Shown here: in pieces, positions 1 to 8,568 of the stretch
How the letters are laid out: the number at the start of each line of letters is the position of its first letter
How positions within the stretch are numbered: position 1 is the stretch's first letter
NCBI GenBank assembly: GCA_023407175.1
Contig: JAEYMU010000004.1
Location: 79,918-143,917 of the forward strand
Direction of reading: 5' to 3'
DNA from: Bacillota bacterium
Lineage (GTDB): Bacteria > Bacillota_A > Clostridia > Lachnospirales > Lachnospiraceae
DNA length: 64,000 nt
Made by a program: the position numbers and the translations under genes
Notes under the pieces: generated by a model
Databases searched by the model: none
Seen by the model: the letters and a program-made list of their open reading frames with translations, nothing else
Told to the model about the DNA's origin: nothing

Positions 1-190
1 AGTACGGATATTACTATCGATACCGTTTTCCTTGTAACGGCGGAAACTCCGTTGAAGTCTACTGAAAGATTGCTCTTCGTTCGGTCCACTGCTCAGAGGC
101 TACTTCCATATCATCTGAATAAAGATTTTCACCAACCATCTTCTCTCTGATAATCCGACTGATATGTACTTCTCCTCGTCATCGCTTTTC
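1..190 (-). promoter_or_regulatory. T-box riboswitch leader, 5' part (truncated by window edge)
   Basis: Read on the minus strand, this stretch has the order of a T-box stem I and stem III. A GACGAGGAGAAGTA-like start (about 180-165) is followed by AGAGAG and GGTTGGTGAAAA elements, then GAAGTAGCCTCTGAGCAG and TGGACCGAACGA, and then a small stem AACGG/CCGTT. The conserved T-box sequence and antiterminator, and the regulated gene, would lie to the left of base 1. The triplet where the specifier usually lies reads GTA (bases 103-101), which suggests a valine codon and so valS or a valine-linked gene. T-boxes sense uncharged tRNA and control transcription read-through. The family call is fairly sure; the amino acid is tentative. 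Confidence 0.82.
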
Positions 191-213
191 ACAATATTCT
201 CTTAGTTTTAGCT

Positions 214-243
214 ATTGTAGCATAGCCCCGGCTGTCCTGTCAA
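214..243 (-). promoter_or_regulatory. Promoter of the T-box transcript
   Basis: On the minus strand there is a perfect -35 TTGACA (243-238), an 18-base spacer and -10 TACAAT (219-214). Transcription would start near 207, just before the T-box stem I. Confidence 0.75.
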
Positions 244-304
244 CAAAAATTATTCCACTTCTTTTTCGAGTTATCCGGGTTAACGCCCTTGTAAACCCAT
301 CATA

Positions 305-436
305 CTACTCTTTATAATCCCCTGCGAAAAAGAAAATCCGAGGAAACTCAAACAAAACTTTGCCGTCTCTTTGTATGGGATACTGTAATTTTATTTCCTT
401 CAATACCTCTGCCAGGCCAATCTTCCAAAAGATCAC
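305..436 (-). CDS. Possible small protein or gene remnant (43 codons)
   Basis: A short open frame starts at GTG (436) and stops at TAG (305). The frame stays open a few codons upstream of the GTG (back to a TGA) but has no better start. The translation begins IFWKIGLAEVLKEI and ends FFFAGDYKE, which reads like ordinary protein rather than random sequence. An AGGAGG lies directly over the GTG, too close to serve it. It would instead serve a TTG eight bases further on in another frame, which opens only 26 codons. I do not recognise a family. It may be a degraded remnant beside the T-box promoter. Confidence 0.25.
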   Translation of the reverse strand: MIFWKIGLAEVLKEIKLQYPIQRDGKVLFEFPRIFFFAGDYKE

Positions 437-550
437 CTCCTGCCTATCAAAATTATTTCATACATTTCCCTATATGTAAAATATATAACAGTCATACTTA
501 TTATAATCTGTAGTTATAGTATGATTTTTATTAGGCCTTTCCTGTCGGAT

Positions 551-584
551 AAAAAAATGCCCCGAAAGTTTATTCTTCGGGGCA
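551..584 (-). terminator. Intrinsic terminator of the yhgE-like gene
   Basis: A 9-bp stem TGCCCCGAA/TTCGGGGCA with a short loop is followed on the minus strand by a run of seven T. It lies about 25 bases after the stop codon of the minus-strand gene at 610. Confidence 0.9.
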
Positions 585-609
585 CCTTTGTTTACAACCT
601 TATTTATTT

Positions 610-2931
610 TTATTCAAACTGAACCGGCATTTGTACCTTTGCTTTCTCAGCCCTTCTGCCCTTGATTGCCGATAGCAGAATGGTCAAGGCCATAAATACG
701 ATAAGGATTGCCAGCAGCACCCCTCCGTTATACAATACCGCCTTGGTATCCGTATCTGTAATCGCCTGCTTAAACAGTGCTACCGAATAGGTCATCGGCA
801 TATAGGGATACAATACGTTGAAAAGCTTTGGTACGGTTTCCATGGGGAAGGTTCCGCCGCAGGAGGTAAGCTGCAGGATCAATAGTACTACGGATAGAAG
901 CTTTCCTACACTCTTTAAATGAACCATCAAAAATTGAACAATTGCAATGAATACCATGGATACCAGGCATACTGACGCATAGAACAGAAAGACATTATCA
1001 ACCTCAAGGCCTAAACCAAACTGAACTACCAGAGCCAGGGCAATTGCCTGTGCAAAGCCGATAATCAGGAACATAAAGCTTCTTGCCAGCTTATGGTTTG
1101 ATTCCCGGGATAGTATCTTGAATTTACCCTCTGTATCAAGATAGATACCTACGAATAATATTAATGCGCCCACCCAGAGGGACAGGGACATAAAGTAGGG
1201 TGCGAAGGCGGTTCCATAATTAGCGATTGAGGTGACATTTTCCTGCTCAACGCTTACGGGCTCGGAAGCATATTCCGCAATACCGTCCAGATTACCAAGC
1301 TGGCTGTTTGCATCGGTAAGAGCTGTATCCACTCCGTCCTTCGCCGAATTGATACCGTCATTTAACTCGCCTGTACCGCTTAAAAGCTGATCGGCTCCGT
1401 CCTTTAAATCTCCGGCCCCATCCTTTAAATTCTGGGCTCCGCTGTTTAAATCCTGTACTCCGCTGTTAAGCTTATTGGCTCCGCTGTCAAGGTCCTTTGC
1501 TCCGCTGCTTAAATCTGCTGCTCCAGCATTAAGCTGTGCAGTTGCAGCGGAAATATCTCCTGCGGCTGTATATAGCTGGCCGGTTGCCGTACTTAAATCT
1601 GATGCTCCTTCTTCAAGCGTATCCGCTCCTTCCGAAAGGCTTCCTGCTCCTTCCTGTAGCTGACCGATTCCGGCATCCAGTGAAGCCAGTGCTGTATTGA
1701 GCTCAGAAAGTCCTGTGGTTCCTTCATAAAGCTGCTCACTGCCGGCCGCAAGCCGCGCACTGGCTGTAGTGAGCTGGGGACCTGCCGCTTGCAGGGTTTT
1801 CAGACTTTGTGCTGCCGTGGGGTCCGACAGCTTGGCAATAAAGGCTGCAAAGGTCGGGTCCTTTAACAGGTCGGGATTTGCCTTCACATACTGCGCGAGA
1901 AAGCTGGAGGTGCTGTCAACCATTGAAATCAGCTGATCCACTCCCTGTGTATACTGTGTAAGACTGGTATCAAGGGTTTTGGTACCCTCCGCAATTGTCT
2001 GGGCTCCGGTTGAAAGCTGCCCGATGCTTTCCGTCTTTTCTACCAGCTGAGCGCTTCCGGCCTTCACCTGGTCAATTCCTGTCTTAAGTGCTGCTGCTCC
2101 GTCTGCAAGTGTTTTGGTGCCGCCTGTTAGTGTGTCCACACCCTGCTTATAATCGCCGAATTTAGAATAGAAGGTTTTTGAGCCAGCTGCCAGGTCAGCA
2201 CTTCCGCTTAGCAGGACCTTCGTCCCGTCAAGTAAGGTGCCCGTTCCATTCGCCAGTGATTTTGAACCGGCCAGTAAATCGGTAGTTCCGTCCGCCAGGG
2301 TTGCTGTTCCATCAAGGAGGGAATTTGTTCCGTTTGCCAGGGTACCCACTCCCTCCAGCAAATCGGAAGATCCGTTGCTTAATTTGCCCAGACCATCCTG
2401 AAGCTCTGTCAGCTGGTCCGGTACCTCCTTTAGCTTATCTGCCAGTGTCTGGACGATTTCCTCATTAACAGAGGAACGGGTCTGCTCCTCTATCTCAAGG
2501 ACTGCCCTGTTTAGAATCTGGCTGGCCAGAAAATTATGTTTTTCATTGGGCGAATACGTAATGGTTGCCGTCTGTTTCTCCCTGGTATCCGCTGAGGCTA
2601 TTTTTTCTGAAAAATCCCCCGGTATTTCTATCATGGCATAATATTTGGTGCCCTGTGTTCCTTCATTGGCATCCTTTGCATCCGTAAATATAAATTTGAG
2701 GGAACCATCCTCCTTAAGCCGATCACACAGCTCCTGCCCAAGATTTCGCTCTGTCCCGTTTATCACGGCCCCCTGGTCACTGTTTACTACCGCCACCGGT
2801 AATGTCTCCAATTTGGAATAAGGGTCCCAGAATGCTCCCAGATAAAAATAACTGTAGAGAAAGGGGACAATAACGATGGCTAAAATTACAGCCAGACAAT
2901 AAATCCTTCTTTTTGTGATTAATTTCTTCAT
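610..2931 (-). CDS. YhgE/Pip family membrane protein
   Basis: Large membrane protein of the YhgE/Pip (phage infection protein) family, related to the ABC-2 permease fold. One N-terminal membrane segment (about residues 9-30) is followed by a long extracytoplasmic part. Between about 180 and 560 this part is built of repeated LxxGxxxLxxG-type heptads (for example LADGTTDLLAG), the family's coiled-coil signature. About five membrane segments follow at the C-terminus. I start at the ATG at 2931, because GGAGGT lies just before it and would be inside the coding region if the upstream ATG at 2943 were used. The family includes phage-receptor and type VII secretion-associated proteins, but the role here is not shown by the sequence. 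The TetR gene at 3444 is a likely regulator. Confidence 0.88.
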   Translation of the reverse strand: MKKLITKRRIYCLAVILAIVIVPFLYSYFYLGAFWDPYSKLETLPVAVVNSDQGAVINGTERNLGQELCDRLKEDGSLKFIFTDAKDANEGTQGTKYYAMIEIPGDFSEKIASADTREKQTATITYSPNEKHNFLASQILNRAVLEIEEQTRSSVNEEIVQTLADKLKEVPDQLTELQDGLGKLSNGSSDLLEGVGTLANGTNSLLDGTATLADGTTDLLAGSKSLANGTGTLLDGTKVLLSGSADLAAGSKTFYSKFGDYKQGVDTLTGGTKTLADGAAALKTGIDQVKAGSAQLVEKTESIGQLSTGAQTIAEGTKTLDTSLTQYTQGVDQLISMVDSTSSFLAQYVKANPDLLKDPTFAAFIAKLSDPTAAQSLKTLQAAGPQLTTASARLAAGSEQLYEGTTGLSELNTALASLDAGIGQLQEGAGSLSEGADTLEEGASDLSTATGQLYTAAGDISAATAQLNAGAADLSSGAKDLDSGANKLNSGVQDLNSGAQNLKDGAGDLKDGADQLLSGTGELNDGINSAKDGVDTALTDANSQLGNLDGIAEYASEPVSVEQENVTSIANYGTAFAPYFMSLSLWVGALILFVGIYLDTEGKFKILSRESNHKLARSFMFLIIGFAQAIALALVVQFGLGLEVDNVFLFYASVCLVSMVFIAIVQFLMVHLKSVGKLLSVVLLILQLTSCGGTFPMETVPKLFNVLYPYMPMTYSVALFKQAITDTDTKAVLYNGGVLLAILIVFMALTILLSAIKGRRAEKAKVQMPVQFE

Positions 2932-3029
2932 AGCTACCTCCATCAGCCGCGGAAAGCGGCTTAAATTGCGTATGTGTCTTTCCTTTTGCTTTTGTAGGGG
3001 AGTATATCACGCATTTTTTATGGTGTAAT

Positions 3030-3111
3030 TAGACAGAAATTTTTCCGTGTATAGTTTTTTGACAAAAAAAGAAACCTGCCTAATTTTTAGACAGATTCCC
3101 TGTTTTGTCTA
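3030..3111. promoter_or_regulatory. TAGACAG inverted-repeat operator candidates
   Basis: The gap between the yhgE-like gene (minus) and the small ORF at 3207 (plus) holds TAGACAG at 3030 and again at 3088. The second is paired with TGTCTA at 3106-3111, giving a dyad centred near 3099 with a nested ACAG/CTGT. A plus-strand TTGACA at 3059 lies between the two sites. Placement in a divergent promoter beside a TetR gene fits an operator. No binding is shown. Confidence 0.4.
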
Positions 3112-3206
3112 TAGGAAGTAGCCCATACCCCCGCTATACTTAAAATAAAGCATTAAAATTATTCGGAATAAGCTTAAAACAGGCAGATTGAGCGAAGGAG
3201 GATACT

Positions 3207-3455
3207 ATGCTTCTTAACGGTAAACTAAAACGGGTTGCTTTACTGGCAGCGGTTGACATCTGCTTAAAAAAAACAAATCTTTCTCCAAAGCGCTGTACCA
3301 GAAATTTGATTGAACTGGGTGCTTCCGCATATCCCGGCAAATTATCGGAAGCAGGGCGGAATGAATTGTACCGCAAGCTGCTAAGCTTAATTGCAGCGGG
3401 AGACCTCTCCGGTGCCAAAGCTTTATTTTCCTCCGCCTTCTTTTCAGAGGTCTGA
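3207..3455 (+). CDS. Small hypothetical protein, 82 aa
   Basis: Product not recognised. The start is well supported: GAAGGAGG sits five bases before the ATG. The protein is basic at the N-terminus, predicted helical, with four cysteine-free helices of the type KLKRVALLAAVDICLKK, then an RNLIELGASAYPGKLSEAG stretch and a final helix with EL.RKLLSLIAAGDL. It has no signal peptide or obvious membrane span, so it is probably cytoplasmic. It is divergent from the yhgE-like gene, and its last 12 bases overlap the 3' end of the TetR gene on the other strand. It may therefore belong to the same regulated unit. Its size and helix pattern would suit a small adaptor or regulator, but that is a guess. 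Confidence 0.6.
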   Translation: MLLNGKLKRVALLAAVDICLKKTNLSPKRCTRNLIELGASAYPGKLSEAGRNELYRKLLSLIAAGDLSGAKALFSSAFFSEV

Positions 3456-4028
3456 CTCACCTTTGTATTTCTCCATATAACGGGCCGTTGCAAATTTCTC
3501 TGTACCATAGGCAAGGTTTTTAATCTGCGCCGTTATATATTCCGGGCTTTCCTTCATTCCATGAATGGCCCAGGCTGTAATTGTTCCCGTCATTCCAAAG
3601 GCATAAAATTCCGCGATGAAGCGGATTTCGTTCTCTTCCATTGTTGTGTTCTTTGCAATTTTACCGATAATGTCACAAAAAAGCTCGGTAACTACCTTAA
3701 TCAAATATTCCTCAAATTCATTTTTCACGGAAGCCTTCAGCGTATTGATATAAAAATAATCCTCTGACTTCATCCTTTTTAGCATCTGCTGCACCTTATC
3801 CAGACTATTTTCATAGGTAAGGTCATCAATTATGTTTGATATGATGTCATTATAATAAATCCAATTTACCAGCTCGTATTTATCTTGAAAATGATAATAA
3901 AAGGTCTGTCTGTTCAATCCGCAGGCCACCGTTATATCGGATACTGTTATTTTATCAAAGCTCTTCTTCCTGGTAAGCTCCTTCATTCCTTCTGCAATGG
4001 CCTTTTTAGTAATCAAAGAATCTGACAT
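3444..4028 (-). CDS. TetR family regulator (DhaS-like)
   Basis: DNA-binding regulator with an N-terminal TetR helix-turn-helix: SFDKITVSDITVACGLNRQTFYYHF spans roughly residues 22-46 from the chosen start, and the recognition part is GLNRQTFYYHF. The body, with NWIYYNDI soon after the HTH, resembles the DhaS-type subgroup with a short C-terminal ligand domain. I chose the ATG at 4028 (MSDSLITKK), because it matches where relatives start and has AAAGG upstream. Starts at 4079 or 4058 would add an unusual leader. It probably represses the yhgE-like gene and perhaps the small ORF at 3207, since the TAGACAG dyads lie between them. Confidence 0.85.
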   Translation of the reverse strand: MSDSLITKKAIAEGMKELTRKKSFDKITVSDITVACGLNRQTFYYHFQDKYELVNWIYYNDIISNIIDDLTYENSLDKVQQMLKRMKSEDYFYINTLKASVKNEFEEYLIKVVTELFCDIIGKIAKNTTMEENEIRFIAEFYAFGMTGTITAWAIHGMKESPEYITAQIKNLAYGTEKFATARYMEKYKGESDL

Positions 4029-4127
4029 GCTGTCACTGCCTTTCCCGTATTTATCCATTGTAAAACCATACCTAATCATATACCATTCTTTTTCATTTGG
4101 CTATAGTCTTTCTCAGATTTTGTCTCA

Positions 4128-5420
4128 TTAGTTCAGAAGCGTTTCTATCTCATATTGAGAATTCACAATCACCCATAGCTGGGGATAATAGTTCATAATA
4201 TTCCAGATTCCTACTCCCCGAAAGCCGTTCTCCATTATCAGCCCCATAATCGCATCGATTGTTCTTGCATCAATAAACCATACCATATGCTGCACCGGTA
4301 TACCGCTTCTATAGTCCACATATCTGAAATATGGATTTTGTGCCACCTCATCAAACTGGATTACCGCTCCGACCTCTCCCGCCAGGGTAATTGCCGAATC
4401 AAGCGTAAGTGAATTTGCTTTGGTTTCACCGATAATATAGGGCAGCTCCCAGTCATAGCCGATGATCGGTATTCCAATTTCTATCTTTTCCGGCGGTATC
4501 ATGGTAATAATATACTTAAGAAACTGCCTTAACCGGTTCAGTGATACTACCGGCCCCGGAGGGCCAAAGGAATATCCCCAGTTATAATTGAGCAGGATTA
4601 CCCCATCTACCATTGTTATAATGTTTGTAAAGTCTACTTTTTCAAAGGTTATCTGATCCTCCTCAATTAAGAAATTCTCTGATATCGTAATAAATACCAG
4701 ATAACCCTCCTGCTTCAGACGTTCATATATTTTTCGAATGAACTTCTCATAGGCCTGACTGTTACTTGTATTTATAAATTGAAAGGTGATATTCACTCCA
4801 TAATAGCCCTTTCTGCGTAAAAGCCTGAGCATATTATTTATATAATTATCAGTAACATTCTCATCATTTACTACCTGATAGGAAATATCAGAATCTCCCC
4901 TGCCCTGCTCTGTCATGGTAGACAGCATCATAATTGGTACGACACGAAATTCCCTGGCAGCCGTAATAATTTTTGTATCATTAACCGGGAGAATTTCCCC
5001 TCCATAGGTAGTTCTATTTCCAAAAACAGATAAATAGGTCAAAAACGGCAGCGTTCTTCGAAGGGTCGCTGTATCAATAAAGTAATTGGCATAACCGTCC
5101 GCCGTTATTTTTCCATTTTTATTGCCATAGGAAATGATCAGTTCCTCTCCCGGATAGATATAGTTGCGGTCTGACAGATACGGATTATTCCTTAGCAGCT
5201 GCTGCAGGGTTATTCCATTCTTCTCGGCGATTTGAAGCAGCGTATCCCCTTCCTGTACGATATAGGTCTGTGCCGGATACGCTACAACCAAAGCTTCTCC
5301 TTCAACTAAAACTCTGGTTATATTCAAACCGTTATCCTGTACAAATCTCTCCGCCGGAATTCCATATTCCTCCGCTATAGATGCTACGGTATCCCCAGGC
5401 TGCACGATATGAATAATCAT
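4128..5420 (-). CDS. LysM-GH18 domain protein, probably spore-associated, catalytic residues altered
   Basis: Two N-terminal LysM peptidoglycan-binding modules (about residues 2-48 and 51-97) are followed by a GH18 TIM-barrel-like domain to the end. This is the layout of YaaH/SleL spore cortex-lytic N-acetylglucosaminidases. There is no signal peptide, as in that group. The strand that should carry the catalytic DxE reads GYYGVNITFQFI (residues 206-217), with Thr212 and Gln214 where Asp and the proton-donor Glu are expected. The enzyme may therefore be inactive or act as a glycan-binding protein. The C-terminal GIWNIMNYYPQLW is family-like. The start has AGAGGA six bases upstream, and a CATATGATA that fits a sporulation sigma-K/E -10 lies at 5457-5449. 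A paralogue is at 16390. Confidence 0.85.
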   Translation of the reverse strand: MIIHIVQPGDTVASIAEEYGIPAERFVQDNGLNITRVLVEGEALVVAYPAQTYIVQEGDTLLQIAEKNGITLQQLLRNNPYLSDRNYIYPGEELIISYGNKNGKITADGYANYFIDTATLRRTLPFLTYLSVFGNRTTYGGEILPVNDTKIITAAREFRVVPIMMLSTMTEQGRGDSDISYQVVNDENVTDNYINNMLRLLRRKGYYGVNITFQFINTSNSQAYEKFIRKIYERLKQEGYLVFITISENFLIEEDQITFEKVDFTNIITMVDGVILLNYNWGYSFGPPGPVVSLNRLRQFLKYIITMIPPEKIEIGIPIIGYDWELPYIIGETKANSLTLDSAITLAGEVGAVIQFDEVAQNPYFRYVDYRSGIPVQHMVWFIDARTIDAIMGLIMENGFRGVGIWNIMNYYPQLWVIVNSQYEIETLLN

Positions 5421-5506
5421 GAAAATCCTCTTTTAATCCATTTGCTATTATCATATGACAGAAAAATTTTTTTCATACCGAAACACCCTTTTATCTCAAT
5501 TAATAT

Positions 5507-5541
5507 AGAAAAAGGCCATCCCAATGTGAAATGGGACGGCC
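5507..5541 (-). terminator. Intrinsic terminator after the carbohydrate-binding lipoprotein gene
   Basis: The stem arms GGCCGTCCCA and TGGGATGGCC (one wobble or mismatch pair) are followed on the minus strand by TTTTTCT. It lies about 30 bases beyond the stop of the gene at 5572. Confidence 0.88.
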
Positions 5542-5571
5542 CCTTCTTCCTGTTAAGCATTTATTTTTCCG

Positions 5572-7110
5572 TTATCTGTTCATACCTCCCTGGTTATTAT
5601 CACGCTGGCCGCCCCAGTTATTACCACCCATGTTGTTTCCTCCCATACCGGGTCCTCCCATTTGGGACTGACCGTTGCTGGTAACAATGGAGCTTAAGGT
5701 GATTTCCTCTGTCTGGCTGCCGCTGGTTAGTGTATAGGTCTCCCCCTGCTTAAGCTCCGGGGTGCTGATTACTACTGACTGGTACTGCTTACTGGGAGTA
5801 AAGGACACCATTACATTACCATCCGCATCGGTTAAGGTAACCTCTGTACCAGCCTCACTGGCAGAGGTAAAATTATATAAAAGGGAATATTGGGTGGAGG
5901 TGTCTCCAAAGCCCTCAGCCATTCCCGTGCTTCCGGCTGCAACGATGGTTCCTCCTGTTATCTCGGCAGTTCCGTTATAATCCAGGGCACCGTTGTTGCT
6001 TTCCGTCGGACCGCTTACATAGATTGTACCTCCCGATACGAACAGGGAACCGTTAGAATCTATTCCATCACCGGAAGCATCCATCTGGATACTGCCGCCG
6101 GATATAGAGATATAGCAGTTTGTATTATTTTCAAAGGCATTGGCATCCTGACCTCCCATGAAGGCATCCGAGGCGGTGCTGGTTCCATCAGAAGCATTAA
6201 AGCCGTCATCCTGTGCGGTTATATTAATATTACCGCCTTCTATTATGATAGCTGTTCCTTCAATTCCTTCCACACAGCTTGTAACTGTGATATCTCCGCC
6301 GCAGATATAAACATATCCCTTTGTGGTATCCTCACTGTTTTTTGACTGTATTCCATTTCCTGTTTGGGCACTTAAGGTAAAGGTTCCCGCCTTAATCTTA
6401 ACTCCTTCATTACTATTAATCGCATCCTTGACCGCTGATATCAGATAGGTTCCTCCGGTGATTGTAAGCTCATCCTTAACAACGATTCCATGCTTATAAT
6501 TCCCTGTAATATTCAACGTACCTTCTCCGTTGATGGTTAAATCAGCCTTACTGAATATGACACCGTCCACCGTATTTTCATCGGTCTGAACATAAGTGGT
6601 TCCATCGGTTAAGGTATTTTCCGTTCCGGTTTCCAGTGTCAGAAATACCTTATCCGCATTTTTAATATAGATGGCTGCATTATCACTGCAATTGATAGCT
6701 GCACCGTTAAGTACAAGCTGTATCTTGTCGCTGTCCCCTGCATCCACTACGATCTGTCCGTCCTCCAGCGTCCCGGTTATGATGTAGGTACCCTCCTTGG
6801 TAATCGTAATGATATTATCTTCAATTGATACACTGCCTCCGGAAGCGGTGGCGCTGCTGCCCTCCAAAGTGATCTTAACGGATGAGCTTTCTTCATATCC
6901 GACCTCCAGGTCACTTGTTGTAAATTCCGTATTTACCGCAATGGTCGAGCTGGTTGAAATAATGGAGCCCTCCGAGTTGGTAGCCGTTGATACGGATGGA
7001 GTCGCATCAGACTCCGATGTATCCGAAGTACCCTGTCCCTTACTGCAGCCGCTTAACAAGAGGGCCGCCAGCAGGATACCCGTTATCCCATATTTTAATC
7101 CCTTTTTCAT
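5572..7110 (-). CDS. Carbohydrate-binding beta-helix lipoprotein (Cthe_2159-like)
   Basis: Secreted lipoprotein: basic start, hydrophobic stretch, and lipobox LLSGC with Cys22. After a Ser/Thr-rich linker the body is a long run of short beta-strand turns (ITKEGTYIITGTLEDG, LTINGEGTLNITGNYKHG, VSGGTIYVSG), as in the DUF4353/Cthe_2159 family. Its founder is a beta-helix that binds cellulose and polygalacturonate. The C-terminus is a Gly-Met-Asn-Gln-rich tail (MGGPGMGGNNMGG). It is the last gene of a unit with VTC and DUF4956-type genes, 17 bases after the latter, with AAGGAGGTAA before its ATG. It probably acts on the cell surface. Whether it binds plant polymer or the cell's own glycan is unknown. 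Confidence 0.8.
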   Translation of the reverse strand: MKKGLKYGITGILLAALLLSGCSKGQGTSDTSESDATPSVSTATNSEGSIISTSSTIAVNTEFTTSDLEVGYEESSSVKITLEGSSATASGGSVSIEDNIITITKEGTYIITGTLEDGQIVVDAGDSDKIQLVLNGAAINCSDNAAIYIKNADKVFLTLETGTENTLTDGTTYVQTDENTVDGVIFSKADLTINGEGTLNITGNYKHGIVVKDELTITGGTYLISAVKDAINSNEGVKIKAGTFTLSAQTGNGIQSKNSEDTTKGYVYICGGDITVTSCVEGIEGTAIIIEGGNINITAQDDGFNASDGTSTASDAFMGGQDANAFENNTNCYISISGGSIQMDASGDGIDSNGSLFVSGGTIYVSGPTESNNGALDYNGTAEITGGTIVAAGSTGMAEGFGDTSTQYSLLYNFTSASEAGTEVTLTDADGNVMVSFTPSKQYQSVVISTPELKQGETYTLTSGSQTEEITLSSIVTSNGQSQMGGPGMGGNNMGGNNWGGQRDNNQGGMNR

Positions 7111-7127
7111 GGTAATTACCTCCTTTT

Positions 7128-7793
7128 TTATAATTCATCATTTATGCTGCTCATTCTGCCGCAGGCAATCTCAAGATTACCGTTTCTGCAGCGCAGCTCA
7201 TCAATTAACGCCTTTTCCTTTGCCGGGTCCTTGAGGCTGATTAAGTATTGAAGCTTATACAGGCTTCCCATATTGGAGGTCCTTGCCCTGACCAGCTCAT
7301 GCTTCACGGTATATTCCTGGAACAAATCCTCAAAGGCTTCCATATAATCCACACCCTCCGGAACCGTAATTTTCAATTCCTTCTGCTTTTGTCTGGGCTC
7401 GCCAAAGCTCGTTGCGTTGTACAGCATGCTGATTCCTCCAACAATGATAACGAAGAGTACCGCCACGGTCAGGTATCCAGTACCGGTGGCAAGACCGATG
7501 GCCATTGACATGAAGATGGTACAGATTTCTCTGGCACTTCCCGGAATAGAACGGAAGCGCACCAGACTGAAGGCACCCATCACTGCAATGCCGGTTCCAA
7601 GATTGCCGTTCACCAGAAGGATTACGATCTGGACTACGGCAGGTAATATGGCAAGCGTCATAATAAAGCCCTTGCTGCTGTTGTTAAACCGGCTGTGCAT
7701 AAAGGCCAGCGCTGCTCCCAGAATTAAGGAGGCCGCCGTACATATTAAGAAGGAACTAATAGAAAATGTATCTGTAATCACTGAATTAAGCAT
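7128..7793 (-). CDS. DUF4956 family membrane protein
   Basis: Membrane protein with about four hydrophobic segments in residues 14-135 (SSFLICTAASLILGAALAF, LAILPAVVQIVILLVNG, and VLFVIIVGGISML near the end of this part). A soluble C-terminal domain of about 90 residues follows, with KELKITVPEGVDYMEAFED and RTSNMGSLYKLQYLISLKD. The motif MGAFSLVRFRSIPGSAREI between membrane segments is the most conserved part of this family. The gene overlaps the upstream VTC gene by 8 bases, so the two are probably translationally coupled. VTC and DUF4956 genes are often neighbours. The pairing suggests a polymer synthesis or export role at the membrane, but the biochemical function is not established. Confidence 0.85.
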   Translation of the reverse strand: MLNSVITDTFSISSFLICTAASLILGAALAFMHSRFNNSSKGFIMTLAILPAVVQIVILLVNGNLGTGIAVMGAFSLVRFRSIPGSAREICTIFMSMAIGLATGTGYLTVAVLFVIIVGGISMLYNATSFGEPRQKQKELKITVPEGVDYMEAFEDLFQEYTVKHELVRARTSNMGSLYKLQYLISLKDPAKEKALIDELRCRNGNLEIACGRMSSINDEL

Positions 7794-8517
7794 ATTTTTT
7801 ATCCCCTTTCATAAACTCTTTTTTGATTTGCTCTGCCTGCAGATAACCCCTTCCGTATTTCGAAAAGGAAACCGGATAAATCTCCAGCTCTGCCAGTATA
7901 TGAGACAGCCAGAGCGGCATGGCTCCCGGAATTTTAATTTCCATCAGCCTTTGTCCTTCCTTAAGGATTGGCGTTCCCCAGATACCGCTGCTTAGCCGAA
8001 GCTCTTCCTTCCTCCACAGAATGTTACTGTCAAAGGTAACCCGAAGCTCCTTATCCTCCGCTCCGTACAACGCAATCCGTTCATAGGAAATGTACATCGC
8101 AGGGGTTATGTTTTTGTAGGTTTTTAAAAACCAGTCAATTTCTTTGATAATCTGAGAGTCTTTATTCGCGGGCTTTCCTTCATAAAGATAACGCTCCGCG
8201 CTTAGCAAATCCATCTTCTCCCGTCGCTTATATACAACCCCCTTATATTTCTTTTTTAATTCTATAAATACATTATCCCCCTTCTCAGGTGTTCCATAGC
8301 TTCGAAGCCTTAGCTTTTCCTTATAAATCGGCTTTTCCAGCGAGGTGCGAATTAACCTTTGATCCGGTGTATCAAAATAGATATTACAGATGGTCGTCTT
8401 TCCGTAGCTATCTTCGATGAGCTCGCCCTCCAGCTTACGCCGCAGTAAGTCATATTTTTTTTCGCTTAACAAATATTTCATCTCATACCGTTTAAAGGTG
8501 TACTGATTTTGGTTCAT
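7786..8517 (-). CDS. VTC domain protein (polyphosphate polymerase-like)
   Basis: Soluble protein with a VTC-type triphosphate tunnel fold. It has RYEMKYLLS at the start, TTICNIYFDTPDQRLIR, then KEKLRLRSYG and FIELKKKYKGVVYKRR, which supply the basic and acidic tunnel residues known from Vtc4 of yeast. Later come YERIALYG, RVTFDSNI and LMEIKIPGAMP. In yeast the domain makes polyphosphate from ATP; bacterial members are mostly untested. I start at the ATG at 8517, since AGGGAGG lies eight bases before it. The 12-codon upstream extension has no site of its own. It is the first gene of the VTC-DUF4956-lipoprotein unit and is preceded by a promoter with four ACTTTAA repeats. Confidence 0.85.
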   Translation of the reverse strand: MNQNQYTFKRYEMKYLLSEKKYDLLRRKLEGELIEDSYGKTTICNIYFDTPDQRLIRTSLEKPIYKEKLRLRSYGTPEKGDNVFIELKKKYKGVVYKRREKMDLLSAERYLYEGKPANKDSQIIKEIDWFLKTYKNITPAMYISYERIALYGAEDKELRVTFDSNILWRKEELRLSSGIWGTPILKEGQRLMEIKIPGAMPLWLSHILAELEIYPVSFSKYGRGYLQAEQIKKEFMKGDKKYA

Positions 8518-8568
8518 AGAAAAACCTCCCTTACATGTTTTGCCTTTTTGCATTTATCTTATGAACCT

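Noticed and set aside
1400..2400. Apparent tandem DNA repeats in the yhgE-like gene
   Set aside because: The repetition is at the level of LxxG protein heptads with diverged codons; no exact DNA repeat unit was seen.
5409..5684. Plus-strand frame between the GH18 and lipoprotein genes
   Set aside because: It spans the minus-strand terminator and the 3' end of the lipoprotein gene; no ribosome site.
7417..7995. Plus-strand open frame of 192 codons opposite the DUF4956 and VTC genes
   Set aside because: It lies fully antisense to two well-supported genes and has low-complexity, codon-mirror composition with no ribosome site.
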